Positions 26,414-36,300 of a DNA stretch of 64,000 nucleotides are shown one piece after another. The notes beneath the pieces were generated by a model that worked only from the letters and a program-made list of their open reading frames with translations, was not told the origin of the DNA and made no database searches. How positions within the stretch are numbered: the stretch's first letter is position 1; every line of letters starts with the position of its first letter. This DNA is from Mucilaginibacter aquatilis (GTDB lineage Bacteria > Bacteroidota > Bacteroidia > Sphingobacteriales > Sphingobacteriaceae), in NCBI RefSeq assembly GCF_009755275.1, contig NZ_WQLA01000002.1, positions 186,001 through 250,000 of the forward strand. The letters run 5' to 3'. A program made the translations under genes and the position numbers.

Positions 26414-27148
26414 TTGATGAGGTATTGGCTATTGTTGCTTTTTTGTTTTACAGCACCGGCCTTGTTTGCGCAAGACAAACAGGTTGCGGGTCTTGTGTTT
26501 GACAAGGATAGCAAGGAGCGTATAGCCAAAGTCAACATCCGAAACTTACGTGACGGCCAATCGGTATATAACACACTTAAGGCCGATTTTAAGATAAGCG
26601 CCCGCCCTGGCGATGCCTTGGTAGTAAGCAAACAAAATTACTTTAATGATACCGTGCGGGTACCTGCCACCGGTGATATGGCGGTATACCTTAAGGCCAA
26701 AAGTATTATGCTTAAGGAGGTAAACGTACGCGATACCACACTAACCGCCGACCAAAAGTTACAGGAAACCCGCAAAGCCTATTCTAAAATTTATGGCTCC
26801 TTAGCACATAAGGATATTTTAAGCATTGGGCCCAACGGTGCCGGAATAGGTATTGATGCTATTTGGAACATGTTAAGCCGCAGCGGACGTAATGCCACAC
26901 ATTTGCGCGAACTTATTGAGCAGGATTATAAGTTAAACGTAATAGACCAACGTTTTAGTAAAAAACTGGTGCAACAGGTAACCGGTTTGCAAGATCCTCA
27001 ACTATCAAACTTTATGGCCCGCTACCGGCCTAGTTACTATATGGTAACCACTGCCAGTGATTACGAGTTTATTAATCAAATTAAATCAAACCTTAAACGC
27101 TTTCAGCGTAACCCTAATGCCCCGGGTTACGTGCCACTTACACCATGA
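26414..27148 (+). CDS. Secreted protein with carboxypeptidase-regulatory-like domain
   Basis: 244 residues with a signal peptide ending ALFAQ (about residue 20). A CarboxypepD_reg-like beta sandwich follows (about 22-100: QVAGLVFDKDSKERIAKVNI, then AVYLKAKSIMLKEVNV). The C-terminal part (about 105-244) is helical with no recognised fold. Function unknown. The last four bases overlap the start of the next gene (ATGA), so the two products probably act together. Confidence 0.7.
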   Translation: MMRYWLLLLFCFTAPALFAQDKQVAGLVFDKDSKERIAKVNIRNLRDGQSVYNTLKADFKISARPGDALVVSKQNYFNDTVRVPATGDMAVYLKAKSIMLKEVNVRDTTLTADQKLQETRKAYSKIYGSLAHKDILSIGPNGAGIGIDAIWNMLSRSGRNATHLRELIEQDYKLNVIDQRFSKKLVQQVTGLQDPQLSNFMARYRPSYYMVTTASDYEFINQIKSNLKRFQRNPNAPGYVPLTP

Positions 27149-27471
27149 AGTTTCCGGTTATTGTTGTAAGCAGCCTTAAAGTTGATGGAATGGCCGTGTT
27201 TCCGTTTATATTAGTACGTACACAAGTATTAAAAAATGATGTAGTGTTACTAAGGCACGAAACCATACATTTAAAGCAGGCAGCCGAGTTGCTCGTTATA
27301 CCATTTTACTTACTTTACTTGTTGAATTATCTTGTTAACAGGCTGAAATACAATAATCATCAAACTGCCTATGAGCAAATTGTTTTTGAACGCGAAGCCT
27401 ACCGCTTTGAACGTGATGATCAATATTTAAGTAGGCGAAAACTTTGGGCATGGGTAAGCTGTTTTAGCTGA
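27145..27471 (+). CDS. Small membrane protein with HExxH motif
   Basis: 108 residues. It has the zinc-protease-like motif HETIH at about residues 38-42, a hydrophobic helix (about 48-65) and then FEREAY, where a third Glu ligand could sit as in gluzincins of the M48/M56 type. It is much shorter than any normal peptidase of those families, so it may be a minimal or degenerate member. It overlaps the upstream secreted protein by four bases, the most likely partner or substrate. Catalysis is not established. Confidence 0.55.
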   Translation: MKFPVIVVSSLKVDGMAVFPFILVRTQVLKNDVVLLRHETIHLKQAAELLVIPFYLLYLLNYLVNRLKYNNHQTAYEQIVFEREAYRFERDDQYLSRRKLWAWVSCFS

Positions 27472-27533
27472 TACTTCAAGTAATTCAAATCAAATTTTTA
27501 TCCGTTGCGCATTTTCGTTTAATTTGTTGTAAT

Positions 27534-28646
27534 ATGTTGAGAACTGCACTCACGTTTATATCTGCCTTTGTGTTTATGTGCGCCACGGTTTTTGCCCAGC
27601 AAACCGATAGCTTGCGCCGTGCCGACAGCCTGCAACGCGTTGCGCTTAATTTACAGCGAACGACCGACAGCCTTCGCCGTGCCGATAGCTTGCGCCGCGA
27701 TAGTATTAAGATAGATACTAATCTTATTAACAGGTATCGTATTAGTCCGCGCCGTAACGCTGTGCCCCGCCAGTTGAGGCCAATCATTGTAACGCCCGAA
27801 TACATGCCCGTTAGCATGATGGATTATAAAATAAGCTATTGGCATAAAACGGCTATTATAGGCATCAATTTCAATCAATCAAGCTTTAGTAATAACTGGA
27901 CGGGTGGTGGTGTAAACTCTTTTGCTATAAACGGTAATATTGATTACAAGCTGGAGTACAATAAGCAGCCGTTTGTATTCACTACCCAGTTGGTATTGCT
28001 TTACGGCAGATCGAAAAACAAGGAGCAGCTACCCCGAAAAACCAACGACCGTATTTTTTGGGATAATAAACTGGCCACACAATTATCTAAATCGTGGTTC
28101 TTCTTCGGGTCATTAAGTTTCGAATCACAGTTTGACAAAGGTTTCAGGTACGATGCAAATAAGCCTCCGGTACTTATATCGCAGTTTATGGCGCCAGGTT
28201 ACATAACCGAATCATTCGGTTTTGAATACAAGCCTAACAATTGGTTTGATTTACGTATTGGTACCGGTACAGCCCGTCAAACTTTCGTACTTAACGATGG
28301 CATTGAGTACTCCGGAAATCCGCCTAAGGCATACAACGTACAACTAGGAAGATCAGTTTATAACGAGCTTGCATTCCAGGCAGTTGCTTTATTTGATAAA
28401 GAAGTTATGCAAAACTTGCGTTTAACATCACGTTATCAAATATTTGTGCCTTACGGTCGTGGCGCACAAAATATTGATCATCGCCTCGATTTAACAATTG
28501 CTGCAAAAGTTAACCGCCTGGTTGCAGTAACAATAACAGGCGTTGCTATTTATGACAGAGATGCCTTTGTAAACCGCACCGATACCCAGCCTGGCATACA
28601 GGCCAGCGAAAACCTTGCTTTAGGTATTATTTATAGGTTCCCGTAA
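27534..28646 (+). CDS. DUF3078 family outer-membrane-type protein
   Basis: 370 residues: signal peptide ending ATVFAQ (about 22), a repeat segment of DSLRRAD-like units (about 24-60), then the DUF3078 body. The body begins YKISYWHKTAIIGINFNQSS and runs through SFSNNWTGGG, repeating beta strands and a final IYRFP. The alternating strands and C-terminal aromatic end suggest an outer-membrane beta barrel. Function unknown. Confidence 0.85.
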   Translation: MLRTALTFISAFVFMCATVFAQQTDSLRRADSLQRVALNLQRTTDSLRRADSLRRDSIKIDTNLINRYRISPRRNAVPRQLRPIIVTPEYMPVSMMDYKISYWHKTAIIGINFNQSSFSNNWTGGGVNSFAINGNIDYKLEYNKQPFVFTTQLVLLYGRSKNKEQLPRKTNDRIFWDNKLATQLSKSWFFFGSLSFESQFDKGFRYDANKPPVLISQFMAPGYITESFGFEYKPNNWFDLRIGTGTARQTFVLNDGIEYSGNPPKAYNVQLGRSVYNELAFQAVALFDKEVMQNLRLTSRYQIFVPYGRGAQNIDHRLDLTIAAKVNRLVAVTITGVAIYDRDAFVNRTDTQPGIQASENLALGIIYRFP

Positions 28647-28784
28647 GGTGTTCTACATTAAATGGGCTCCTAATTTGATAGCCACATCAGGTTTGTAAAG
28701 CCATTTGCGGCAAATGAACGCGAAACTCCAAAACTGTACAACAGTATATTAAAGGTTATCACATATATTGTGAACAGAGCATAA

Positions 28785-28814
28785 GTTTTAAACGGTAACA
28801 ATGCCGTTTAAAAC
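28785..28814. terminator. Inverted repeat between convergent genes
   Basis: Perfect 11-bp stem GTTTTAAACGG / CCGTTTAAAAC with an 8-nt loop, between DUF3078 and the minus-strand gene. No strong T run, so a moderate call. The remaining 28647-28784 shows nothing else. Confidence 0.55.
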
Positions 28815-28826
28815 TGAGTAAATGGA

Positions 28827-29138
28827 TTATTGCGGCTTTACCACTACCTCATTTGCAACCGGCCTGCGGTTAAAACCAGGTGATTTGGTGACCACAAATA
28901 CCGGCTTATTACGCTTATCAGCAGTCTTCACCATTTTATAATCGCCGGTTTGCATGTAGCTCATTACTTGTTTAAGCTCTAAAATCTTGCCTCTTTCATC
29001 CTTATATATAGGTGGCTCGGTGGTTCTGCCGCTACCATCAACAGTTACAGTTGTTGGTATTCGCTTTATAGTTTGCGCCACGGTTGCAGTTGTGGTAAAT
29101 GTAATTATAATCAGGCTAAGTTTTAAGTAAGTTTTCAT
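28827..29138 (-). CDS. Small secreted hypothetical protein
   Basis: About 103 residues starting at MKTYLKLSLIIITF, with a signal peptide ending near ATVAQ. An upstream in-frame ATG adds five residues and breaks the leader shape, so I prefer this start. The mature part (RIPTTVTVDGSGRTTEPPIY) is small and basic without a recognised fold. It is a single gene between convergent DUF3078 and divergent ffh. Confidence 0.6.
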   Translation of the reverse strand: MKTYLKLSLIIITFTTTATVAQTIKRIPTTVTVDGSGRTTEPPIYKDERGKILELKQVMSYMQTGDYKMVKTADKRNKPVFVVTKSPGFNRRPVANEVVVKPQ

Positions 29139-29228
29139 TGACTTTTTTAACAAGGTACATAAAAACTTTAATAATAACTAAATGGTTAGTTGTTATTTTA
29201 TTTACGCTTCATGTTGGTTAATTAAGGC

Positions 29229-29264
29229 TTTGTATACAACCTACGGCAAAAAACAATACCTTTG
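29229..29264 (+). promoter_or_regulatory. Promoter of ffh
   Basis: TACCTTTG (29257-29264) is an exact TAnnTTTG -7 element, with TTTG at 29229-29232 as a -33-like element 24 bases earlier. The ffh ATG is at 29295. Confidence 0.55.
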
Positions 29265-29294
29265 TAAGCTCAAAATAAAGCAGTATTTATCAGC

Positions 29295-30623
29295 ATGTTT
29301 GAAAATCTTTCCGATAAGTTAGACAGGGCGTTTAAGGTTCTGAAAGGCCAGGGAACTATTACCGAGATTAACGTGGCCGAAACCATGAAGGAAATTAGAA
29401 AAGCCTTACTGGATGCCGACGTAAACTATAAAACCGCCAAAGCCTTTACAGATGATGTAAGGCAAAAGGCATTAGGTGAGAACGTGCTCACTACCATATC
29501 GCCGGGGCAATTGCTCACCAAAATCATGAATGATGAGCTTACGGCGCTAATGGGTGGTACTACTGCCGAATTAACTTTTCCGGCAACGCCTACCATTATT
29601 TTAATTGCAGGTTTGAACGGTGCCGGTAAAACCACCTTTACAGGTAAGCTGGCCAACTTCCTTAAAACGCAAAAAAATAAAAAGCCTTTACTGGTAGCTG
29701 ATGACGTTTACCGCCCTGCGGCTATAACGCAATTACAGGTTTTGGGCGAGCAAATAGGCATTCCGGTTTATGCTAACCTCGAAAGTAAAGATCCTGTAGC
29801 TATTGCCCTTGAGGGTATTGCACAGGCTAAGCAAAACGGCAATAACGTAGTTATAATTGATACCGCCGGCAGGTTGGCTATTGATGAGGCTATGATGCAG
29901 GAAATTGAGCAGGTAAAAGCTGCCGTTAACCCGCACGAGATATTATTTGTGGTTGATGCTATGACCGGTCAGGATGCTGTAAACACTGCAAAGGTGTTTA
30001 ACGACCGCTTAGACTTTACCGGTGCAGTTTTAACCAAGTTAGATGGTGACACCCGTGGTGGTGCTGCACTATCCATTAAATCGGTTGTAAACAAACCAAT
30101 CAAATTTATTGGTACGGGCGAAAAAATGGAAGCGTTAGACGTTTTCCACCCCGACCGTATGGCCTCGCGTATTTTGGGCATGGGCGACGTGGTATCACTT
30201 GTGGAACGTGCGCAGCAGCAGTTTGATGAAAAGCAGGCTGCCGAGCTGCAAAAGAAGATACGCAAAAATAAGTTTGACTTTAATGATTTTTATAGCCAGA
30301 TACAGCAGATCAAGAAAATGGGTAACATGAAGGATTTGATGGGCATGATACCTGGTGTGGGCAAAATGATGAAGGATGTTGAAATTGGTGATAATGCCTT
30401 TAAATCAATCGAGGCCATCATTCAGTCAATGACTCCGCATGAAAAAGCTAACCCTGATGCTATTAATCAAAGCCGCCGTGCACGTATAGCAAAAGGTTCG
30501 GGTACTGATTTGCAGGAGGTAAACCGCTTAATAAAGCAGTTTGAAGATATGCGTAAAATAATGAAGCAGGTAAGCAACCCCGCAGCCATGGCCAACATGA
30601 TGCGACGTATGCCCAAGATGTAA
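29295..30623 (+). CDS. ffh: Signal recognition particle protein Ffh
   Basis: 442 residues, normal length. An N-terminal helical domain, the GTPase G domain (GLNGAGKTTFTGKLA, about 106-120; VDAMTGQDAV; LTKLDGDTRGGAALS) and a methionine-rich M domain (from about 320, MKDLMGMIPGVGKMM, ending MANMMRRMPKM) are present. It binds signal peptides and 4.5S RNA and delivers ribosomes to FtsY. The SRP RNA gene is not seen here. A strong terminator follows. Confidence 0.97.
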   Translation: MFENLSDKLDRAFKVLKGQGTITEINVAETMKEIRKALLDADVNYKTAKAFTDDVRQKALGENVLTTISPGQLLTKIMNDELTALMGGTTAELTFPATPTIILIAGLNGAGKTTFTGKLANFLKTQKNKKPLLVADDVYRPAAITQLQVLGEQIGIPVYANLESKDPVAIALEGIAQAKQNGNNVVIIDTAGRLAIDEAMMQEIEQVKAAVNPHEILFVVDAMTGQDAVNTAKVFNDRLDFTGAVLTKLDGDTRGGAALSIKSVVNKPIKFIGTGEKMEALDVFHPDRMASRILGMGDVVSLVERAQQQFDEKQAAELQKKIRKNKFDFNDFYSQIQQIKKMGNMKDLMGMIPGVGKMMKDVEIGDNAFKSIEAIIQSMTPHEKANPDAINQSRRARIAKGSGTDLQEVNRLIKQFEDMRKIMKQVSNPAAMANMMRRMPKM

Positions 30624-30628
30624 TATAA

Positions 30629-30667
30629 TAAACAGAAAAGCCGCTTTTAAAGCGGCTTTTCTGTTTA
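30629..30667. terminator. Bidirectional terminator, ffh and the SDR gene
   Basis: Near-perfect palindrome of 19 bp each side (AACAGAAAAGCCGC at the left arm), ending in T-rich runs; serves ffh and the convergent SDR gene. Confidence 0.9.
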
Positions 30668-30676
30668 TTGAAATAT

Positions 30677-31690
30677 TTACGGATTACCTGCACCGCCTGA
30701 TGCACCATAGATTTGCCCTGTGGCATAGCTTGCGGTTCCATCAGCTAACTGAACGTATATAGAAGCTAACTCACCCGGCTGACCCGGACGGCCCAGTGGT
30801 GTTTGGCCGCCAAACATTTTAAGTTTTTCCATTGTGGCACCCCCGCTCACCTGCAGAGGGGTCCATATAGGGCCTGGTGCTACGCCGTTTACGCGTATTC
30901 CTTTTTCGGCCAGTTGCTTGGCTAATGATTTAACCGAACTCATATTAGCTGCCTTAGTTTGCGCATAATCATATAATTCGGCCGAAGGATCATAAGCCTG
31001 CTCAGATGTAGTAAAAATGATTGCAGAGCCTGGTTTAAGGTGTGGTACGGCAGCTTTAGTGGTCCAAAACGGTGCGTATATATTAGTTTTCATGGTAGCA
31101 TCAAAATCTTCTGATGATACTTCTAAAATACTTTTGCGTGTTTGCTGACGGGCGGCATTATTTACCAGTATGTCCAGTCCGCCTAAACCTTGTACAGCTT
31201 GCTCAACCAATCTTTTGCAAAAGTCTTCGCTTTTTAAGTCGCCCGGTATGGCTACCGCTTTACGGCCTGCAGCCTTTATTAAAGCAACTACTTCTTTAGC
31301 GTCTTCCTCTTCATTAGGGAGGTAATTAATAGCTACATCGGCGCCCTCACGTGCATAAGCAATAGCAGCAGCACGGCCCATACCCGAGTCGCCCCCGGTA
31401 ATAAGCGCTTTACGCCCCATTAACCTGCCCGAACCTTTGTACCACTTTTCACCATGATCTGGCCGTGGTTCCATTTTGCTGGCTAAACCTGGCCAAGGCT
31501 GTGATTGTTCTTTAAATGGAGGCTTCGGGAAGCGTGTGGTAGGATCTTCCAAAGGGGCTACCGTTAAATTATCAGCCTGCGGCTGCGATGGTTGAGTTGA
31601 CCCGAATACCGGCGACACTGCCGCGGCGGCTATTCCGGCTCCCAGGCCGCCAACAATTTGCCGGCGGGTAAGTTTATCTGATTGGTTCAT
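30677..31690 (-). CDS. SDR family oxidoreductase with Tat-like leader
   Basis: 337 residues. The N-terminus TRRQIVGGLGAGIAAAAVSP has a twin-arginine and hydrophobic stretch like a Tat signal. A Pro-rich linker follows, then a classical SDR domain (from about 90: ALITGGDSGMGRAAAIAYA, VNNAARQQ, catalytic YDYAQTKAA with Tyr and Lys) ending YATGQIYGASGG. The enzyme resembles YhdF/glucose-ribitol dehydrogenase-like stress SDRs. Export would put an NAD(P)-dependent enzyme outside the cytoplasm, so the leader may instead be an anchor or remnant. Confidence 0.85.
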   Translation of the reverse strand: MNQSDKLTRRQIVGGLGAGIAAAAVSPVFGSTQPSQPQADNLTVAPLEDPTTRFPKPPFKEQSQPWPGLASKMEPRPDHGEKWYKGSGRLMGRKALITGGDSGMGRAAAIAYAREGADVAINYLPNEEEDAKEVVALIKAAGRKAVAIPGDLKSEDFCKRLVEQAVQGLGGLDILVNNAARQQTRKSILEVSSEDFDATMKTNIYAPFWTTKAAVPHLKPGSAIIFTTSEQAYDPSAELYDYAQTKAANMSSVKSLAKQLAEKGIRVNGVAPGPIWTPLQVSGGATMEKLKMFGGQTPLGRPGQPGELASIYVQLADGTASYATGQIYGASGGAGNP

Positions 31691-31884
31691 ACTGATGTGC
31701 CTGTTTGCAAAGTATAACCAACCGTAAAATGTGGTGTTTTATAATTTGTTAAATTATTTTCTGTTGAGGTAAATCAATTTGTTTTTGCCTTAGCGGTTTC
31801 TGATGCTCTTTAAAAACGAAACGCTAATGATAGGAGTATAATTTTGGAATAATAGGGGTAAAAGCGGGTAAGTTTTGAATAAAA

Positions 31885-31913
31885 AAACGCCCCGGATATT
31901 ATCCGGGGCGTTT
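31885..31913. terminator. Terminator after the glutathione peroxidase gene
   Basis: Perfect 13-bp stem AAACGCCCCGGAT / ATCCGGGGCGTTT with a 3-nt loop; an A run on the plus strand gives the U tract for the minus-strand gpx transcript. Confidence 0.85.
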
Positions 31914-31933
31914 CATTTAAACACTCATTTAAA

Positions 31934-32443
31934 CTATAACTGGCTGGTTATTTCAGTTGATAATGGCTTTACATTTGAACGGTAGCGGTGAATAAGTTTA
32001 CCGTTCTCGTCAATTAAAAACTTTTCAAAGTTCCATTTGATATCTCCCGTAAAGTCAGGATTTTCCTGTGTGGTAAGATACTGGAACAGAGGAGCAATGT
32101 CTAATCCTTTAACGCTCACTTTTTCGCTTAAAGGGAAAGTTACACCGAAGTTTTTTTCGCAAAATGCTTTGATATCACCGTTTGAGCCCGGCTCCTGGCC
32201 GTTGAAATTATTAGCAGGGAAGCCAACAACCACCAACTTATCTTTATACTGATCGGCAAGCTTTTGTAATTCAGTATATTGTGGTGTATAGCCGCATTTT
32301 GATGCGGTATTTACAATCAATAATTTTTTGCCTTTATATTTCTTTAAGTCAAATGCTTTACCGTCAATATTCTTTAGTTTAAAATCATATACGGTAGATG
32401 GTGCTGTAAATAGCAGGGCAAGCATTAATGCTAAAATCTTCAT
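31934..32443 (-). CDS. Glutathione peroxidase family protein
   Basis: 169 residues of the thioredoxin-fold Gpx family. The catalytic set is Cys50 in NTASKCGYTPQ, Gln in FPANNFNGQEPG, and Trp/Asn in IKWNFEKFL. A short hydrophobic leader (MKILALMLALLFTAPS) suggests export to the periplasm, where it would reduce peroxides, probably with thioredoxin-type donors since this phylum mostly lacks glutathione. Single gene with its own terminator. Confidence 0.9.
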   Translation of the reverse strand: MKILALMLALLFTAPSTVYDFKLKNIDGKAFDLKKYKGKKLLIVNTASKCGYTPQYTELQKLADQYKDKLVVVGFPANNFNGQEPGSNGDIKAFCEKNFGVTFPLSEKVSVKGLDIAPLFQYLTTQENPDFTGDIKWNFEKFLIDENGKLIHRYRSNVKPLSTEITSQL

Positions 32444-32490
32444 GTTAAATGTTAGTTTTTGTTAAATAAAGGTAGCTAAACAAAAGGCAA

Positions 32491-32916
32491 TCAAAAAGCT
32501 TTTTTTGCCAGATATTCGTTTTCTTTATCGGTCATCAACTGCTTATCGGCTGGCTTCTTATCCAGGTATCCAAGCAAATGCAATGCACCATGAATAATAA
32601 CTCTATGTAGCTCATTATCAGGCCCTACATTAAATTTAACAGCGTTTTCCTGGGTGCGATCAACAGATACAAAGATATCGCCGGTAATAACACCCTCCTG
32701 TTCGGAGTTATCAAAGGTTACGATATCTGTGTAAGTATCGTGATTTAAGTACTGACGATTTATCTGCAAAAGATATTCATCAGAGCATAAAATATAATTA
32801 AGCTCCCCTAATTTGTAGCCTTCGCTAATTATAGTATCCTTTATCCAGCGTTTAAGCTGTAGCTTATTTTTTAACTTATAAGCGGTATCTTCTAAAAAAA
32901 AGTTAATAGCAGCCAT
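32491..32916 (-). CDS. ybeY: Endoribonuclease YbeY
   Basis: 141 residues of YbeY/UPF0054, the metal-dependent RNase in 16S rRNA maturation and ribosome quality control. The core HRVIIHGALHLLGYLDKKP contains two histidines of the zinc site, but the canonical third His (GYDH) is replaced by GYLDK. The Bacteroidota versions I recall look similar (GYKDK). DTYTDIVTFDNSEQEG before it is also conserved. It directly follows the anti-sigma kinase gene without a gap. Confidence 0.92.
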   Translation of the reverse strand: MAAINFFLEDTAYKLKNKLQLKRWIKDTIISEGYKLGELNYILCSDEYLLQINRQYLNHDTYTDIVTFDNSEQEGVITGDIFVSVDRTQENAVKFNVGPDNELHRVIIHGALHLLGYLDKKPADKQLMTDKENEYLAKKAF

Positions 32917-33363
32917 TTACAATTTAAAGTGCAGCTCTACCTCATTCCCCTTTGCATTAAATATGCATTGATCGGCTAAATGCTTTAATATAAACACTCC
33001 CCTGCCGGTAAGCTTTTCCAGATTTTCTTCGGCAGTAGGGTCAGGCAAATCATTGAAGTCGAAACCTTCGCCTTCATCGGTAATAGTCCAAATAGCACGT
33101 TTGCTATCAACGTCGGCATTAACAATTACCTTTTTATCGGCATTGAGTTTATTACCATGTACAATAGCGTTTATTGCTGCCTCGTTAAGGCAGGTCATCA
33201 TGTTGGCAAAAGTATCCTCGCTAACTTTAAATTTATCCGCGATCTCCTCAATCAGGGCCTCAAGCTGTGTTATGCTCTCGTACGTTGACGGAAGTTGCAG
33301 TGTAAACAGCTCCCCTGTTTGAACACCGTCTGATTGAATATTATTTTGCATTGAGTTGGTCAA
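32917..33363 (-). CDS. ATP-binding anti-sigma-factor-like kinase (RsbW/HATPase_c)
   Basis: 148 residues with a GHKL ATPase domain. The N box NEAAINAIVHGN, the G1 box DEGEGFDF and the G2-like RGVFILKHLAD are intact. It resembles RsbW/SpoIIAB serine kinases that bind sigma or anti-sigma antagonists. The start is uncertain: a second ATG four codons in would reduce the 23-base overlap with the upstream gene. It lies between DUF4175 and ybeY, and all three are coupled by overlaps or contact. The partner is not visible. Confidence 0.88.
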   Translation of the reverse strand: MTNSMQNNIQSDGVQTGELFTLQLPSTYESITQLEALIEEIADKFKVSEDTFANMMTCLNEAAINAIVHGNKLNADKKVIVNADVDSKRAIWTITDEGEGFDFNDLPDPTAEENLEKLTGRGVFILKHLADQCIFNAKGNEVELHFKL

Positions 33364-36300
33364 AGTAACGTTTAATTTTTTGTTTGTAATAAAAATTTAA
33401 AGCAGGCGGCACAGTTTGTATTTGCTCAGTTTGCTTTGCTTTTAAGAGCTCATATTCCTGCAAAGCTTTTATATAACCCGGGGGTGTATCTATTCCAACC
33501 CTGCTTTCCCGCTGCTTATTCTGTTCCCTTTCCTGCTCTGCTTTTTCAGCATCTAGCAGGCGGTTTTGAATTTGCCGTTGCCTTATTAACGATTCCTCCG
33601 TGATTTTCTTGTTTACGAGATCGCTTTCAGTTTGTTCCATTTCTTTGGAAATTTTGTCGAGGTTGCCAAGTTTACCCGTTCCGTCCTTATTTTGCTGCCT
33701 GTTAAGCTCTTGCAGTTGTTGCCTAATTAATTGCTGCTGCCGCGCCATGCGTGCCATTTGCTCGCTTATGCTGTTGCGTTGCTGCTGGCTTTGCCCTTTG
33801 GCGCTCTCGCCCTGGTTACCCTGCTGCTGCATTTGTTCACGCATTTTTTGCATGTTTTTATTGAGTTGCTGCTGCATTTGACTCAGTTGCTGCAATGATT
33901 GCTGCTTTCCGCTTTTGCCGCCTTTGCTGCTTGCATTTTGCAAATTGTCTAATGCTTCGCTCAGCAGCAGTGCAAGGTTGTTCATGGCAGTCATTGCGTA
34001 TTGCTGGCTGCGGTTTGCTTCAGGTGTACGCCTGTCTCCTAACAGCTCAAGCGCTTTATCAATATTTGTGTTAATTGCAGTTACTTCCTGGTTAACGGTT
34101 GATTGTATTTGAGGTATACGGCGGCTTAAGGCATACAAAGTGTCCTCTGCTGTTTTCAAATTATCCTTAATATTCTTCTGTTTTTGAGCCATGCCAACAT
34201 ACATCGGGTCATTGCCACTCATTACTTTAAAAGCCTGCATTACCTTTTCCTGTTCAAAAGAGCTGGTAACTAACACCTTTAACAATTCGCGTAGCTGTTG
34301 GGCATTAGCCATATTCTCTTCCTGTTCACCTTCTTGCTGATCTTGCTGCATTTTTTGTGCCATTTGCTGCATTTGCTGTGCTGCCTGCTGTTGTGAACTG
34401 GCAGCTTTTGACTTATCGTTTTTTTGCAATTGCTGCCTGCTGTTGTCCATTTCGCGGTTTATTTCCTCCTGCTTTTTTTCATCGGGGTTGAAATTATTTT
34501 TTTGCTCCAGCTCCTCATTCGATTTTTTAAGATTATTTAATGACTTTTGCACGCCATCAAAGTTTTTCTTCAATTCCTCCTGCTCTTTAAGCAATTGCTG
34601 CATATTGGCACCGGGCTGTTTTGTTTTTTCAGATAACGCCTGTTGTTGCTCAGCCAGCTTTTGCAACTCATTAATATTTTGATTGAGCTTTTGTTCAAAC
34701 TCCAGTTGCTTGTAAAGCTCAAGCATACGGTCGAGTTCTTTTTTCAAAGATTTATTATCGTTCTGCATTTTAGAAAGCTCAGTTCGTGCACCGTCTTTCT
34801 GATCTTTTTGAATCATTTGCTGCAACTTGTTGAGCATGTCCTGAGTTTTTTCATCAAGTACATGGTTCAGCAGCTCTTCCATTTGCTTTTGCTTCTCCTG
34901 TAATTCAGGGCTTTGCTTTTGGTTTTCTTCGCGGTTGTAGCGGTCTCGTTTATTATCGGCCTGTATATCTTTAACCAATTGGTTTAACTCATTTTTTCGG
35001 CGCAGTAAATCTTCTATTTGCTTTTTTTCTTCAAAAGTTAATGAGTTTTTATTTAGCAGCAACTGGTTAAGTTTTTGTGCATCTCGCTCAACCTGTGCAG
35101 CCAATTTTACGGCCGATTGCATTTTTTGCTTTGTAGCTTTACTATTGGCATCTAATTGCCCGGCAAGCTCTTTCTGCGTAGGTACCTGTAGCGTTCGTTC
35201 GCTTGAACGAACGGTTTTCGGTCCGGTTACAGCGTCATTATCAGTTACCTCAAAGTAATAGCTTACCTCTGCCCCGGGTTCAATATTCAAATCTTTTAAA
35301 TTCCAGTAGTAAAAAAAGTTTGATTGGTTTGCACTTAAATCGGCCTTTACAGCGCGAACCGTGTTTTGCAACTTATTACCCGGTTTCCTCACGTTAAAAT
35401 GAAACTTTAAAGCAGTAAAGCCATGATCATCATGAATATCGCCGGTGAAATAAATTGCTTTGCTGCTAATGGAGTCTTGCTTTTGCTCTACATTTATGGA
35501 GGGCATTTCATCGGCAATAACGTTAATCCGGTATTGTGCTTTATCGCCCTCATTAACATCTTTACCTTGCGGGGTAAGGCTGTATGTTGTAGCCTTTATA
35601 ATACGTTGGTTGTATTTAAACTCACCTTCTTTGTATGGTTGCAATTGTTTGCCTTGCTCATCTATTACAAATTTAAGGGCTGATGAATTAGCGGCATGCA
35701 AATACCAGTTTACCGTAGCACCGGCAGGAATGGTAAGATCGCCGGCGTTATTTAGCCTTGCACTGGTTTTATGTAAGTATGCCGGATACTGCAGTTGAAC
35801 ATCAAAGCTAAGTAACGATGGTTTAAGACCTACTTTTATTTCATAAGGCTGTGAGCTAAAACCATTTGCCAAAATACGGAATAATGTATTTTGCTGAAGA
35901 TTGATAAACGTGTAATGAAAAGCAGAAAGGCTTTCTTTATCAATTTTAAACGTATTATTACCGGTTTGGATATAGACATTTGCCGGTAGGTTGTTGCCCT
36001 CAAGTTTAAGGTTGAGTTTAAAATCGGCTCCTTGTACCGCTTTTAAGCTTTTGTTTAATATTACAAACTTGAAAGGGGCCGCAGGTTCAAAATGTTTGTC
36101 GTGCTCAATAAGTCTTTTTGTACTCTCGGTTAGTATGGACGGCGCAATAAACGATATAGCAATAATTAATGTTAGCGGTAATGCCACCCATTTAAGATAA
36201 TGCTTGTTTTGGCCAAGGTTTATGGCAGATGGAAAACTTACCGGTGTTAACGCAGCAATTTTTTGATTAATACTTGCCTCAAGCAACTGGTAGCTTTGAT

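Noticed and set aside
27600..27720. Repeated DSLRRAD units as possible DNA tandem repeat
   Set aside because: Imperfect at DNA level and explained by low-complexity protein linker after a signal peptide.
33600..34903. Several Cys/Leu/Ser-rich frames opposite DUF4175
   Set aside because: Antisense of the Gln/Lys-rich coiled coil; low complexity, no independent signal.
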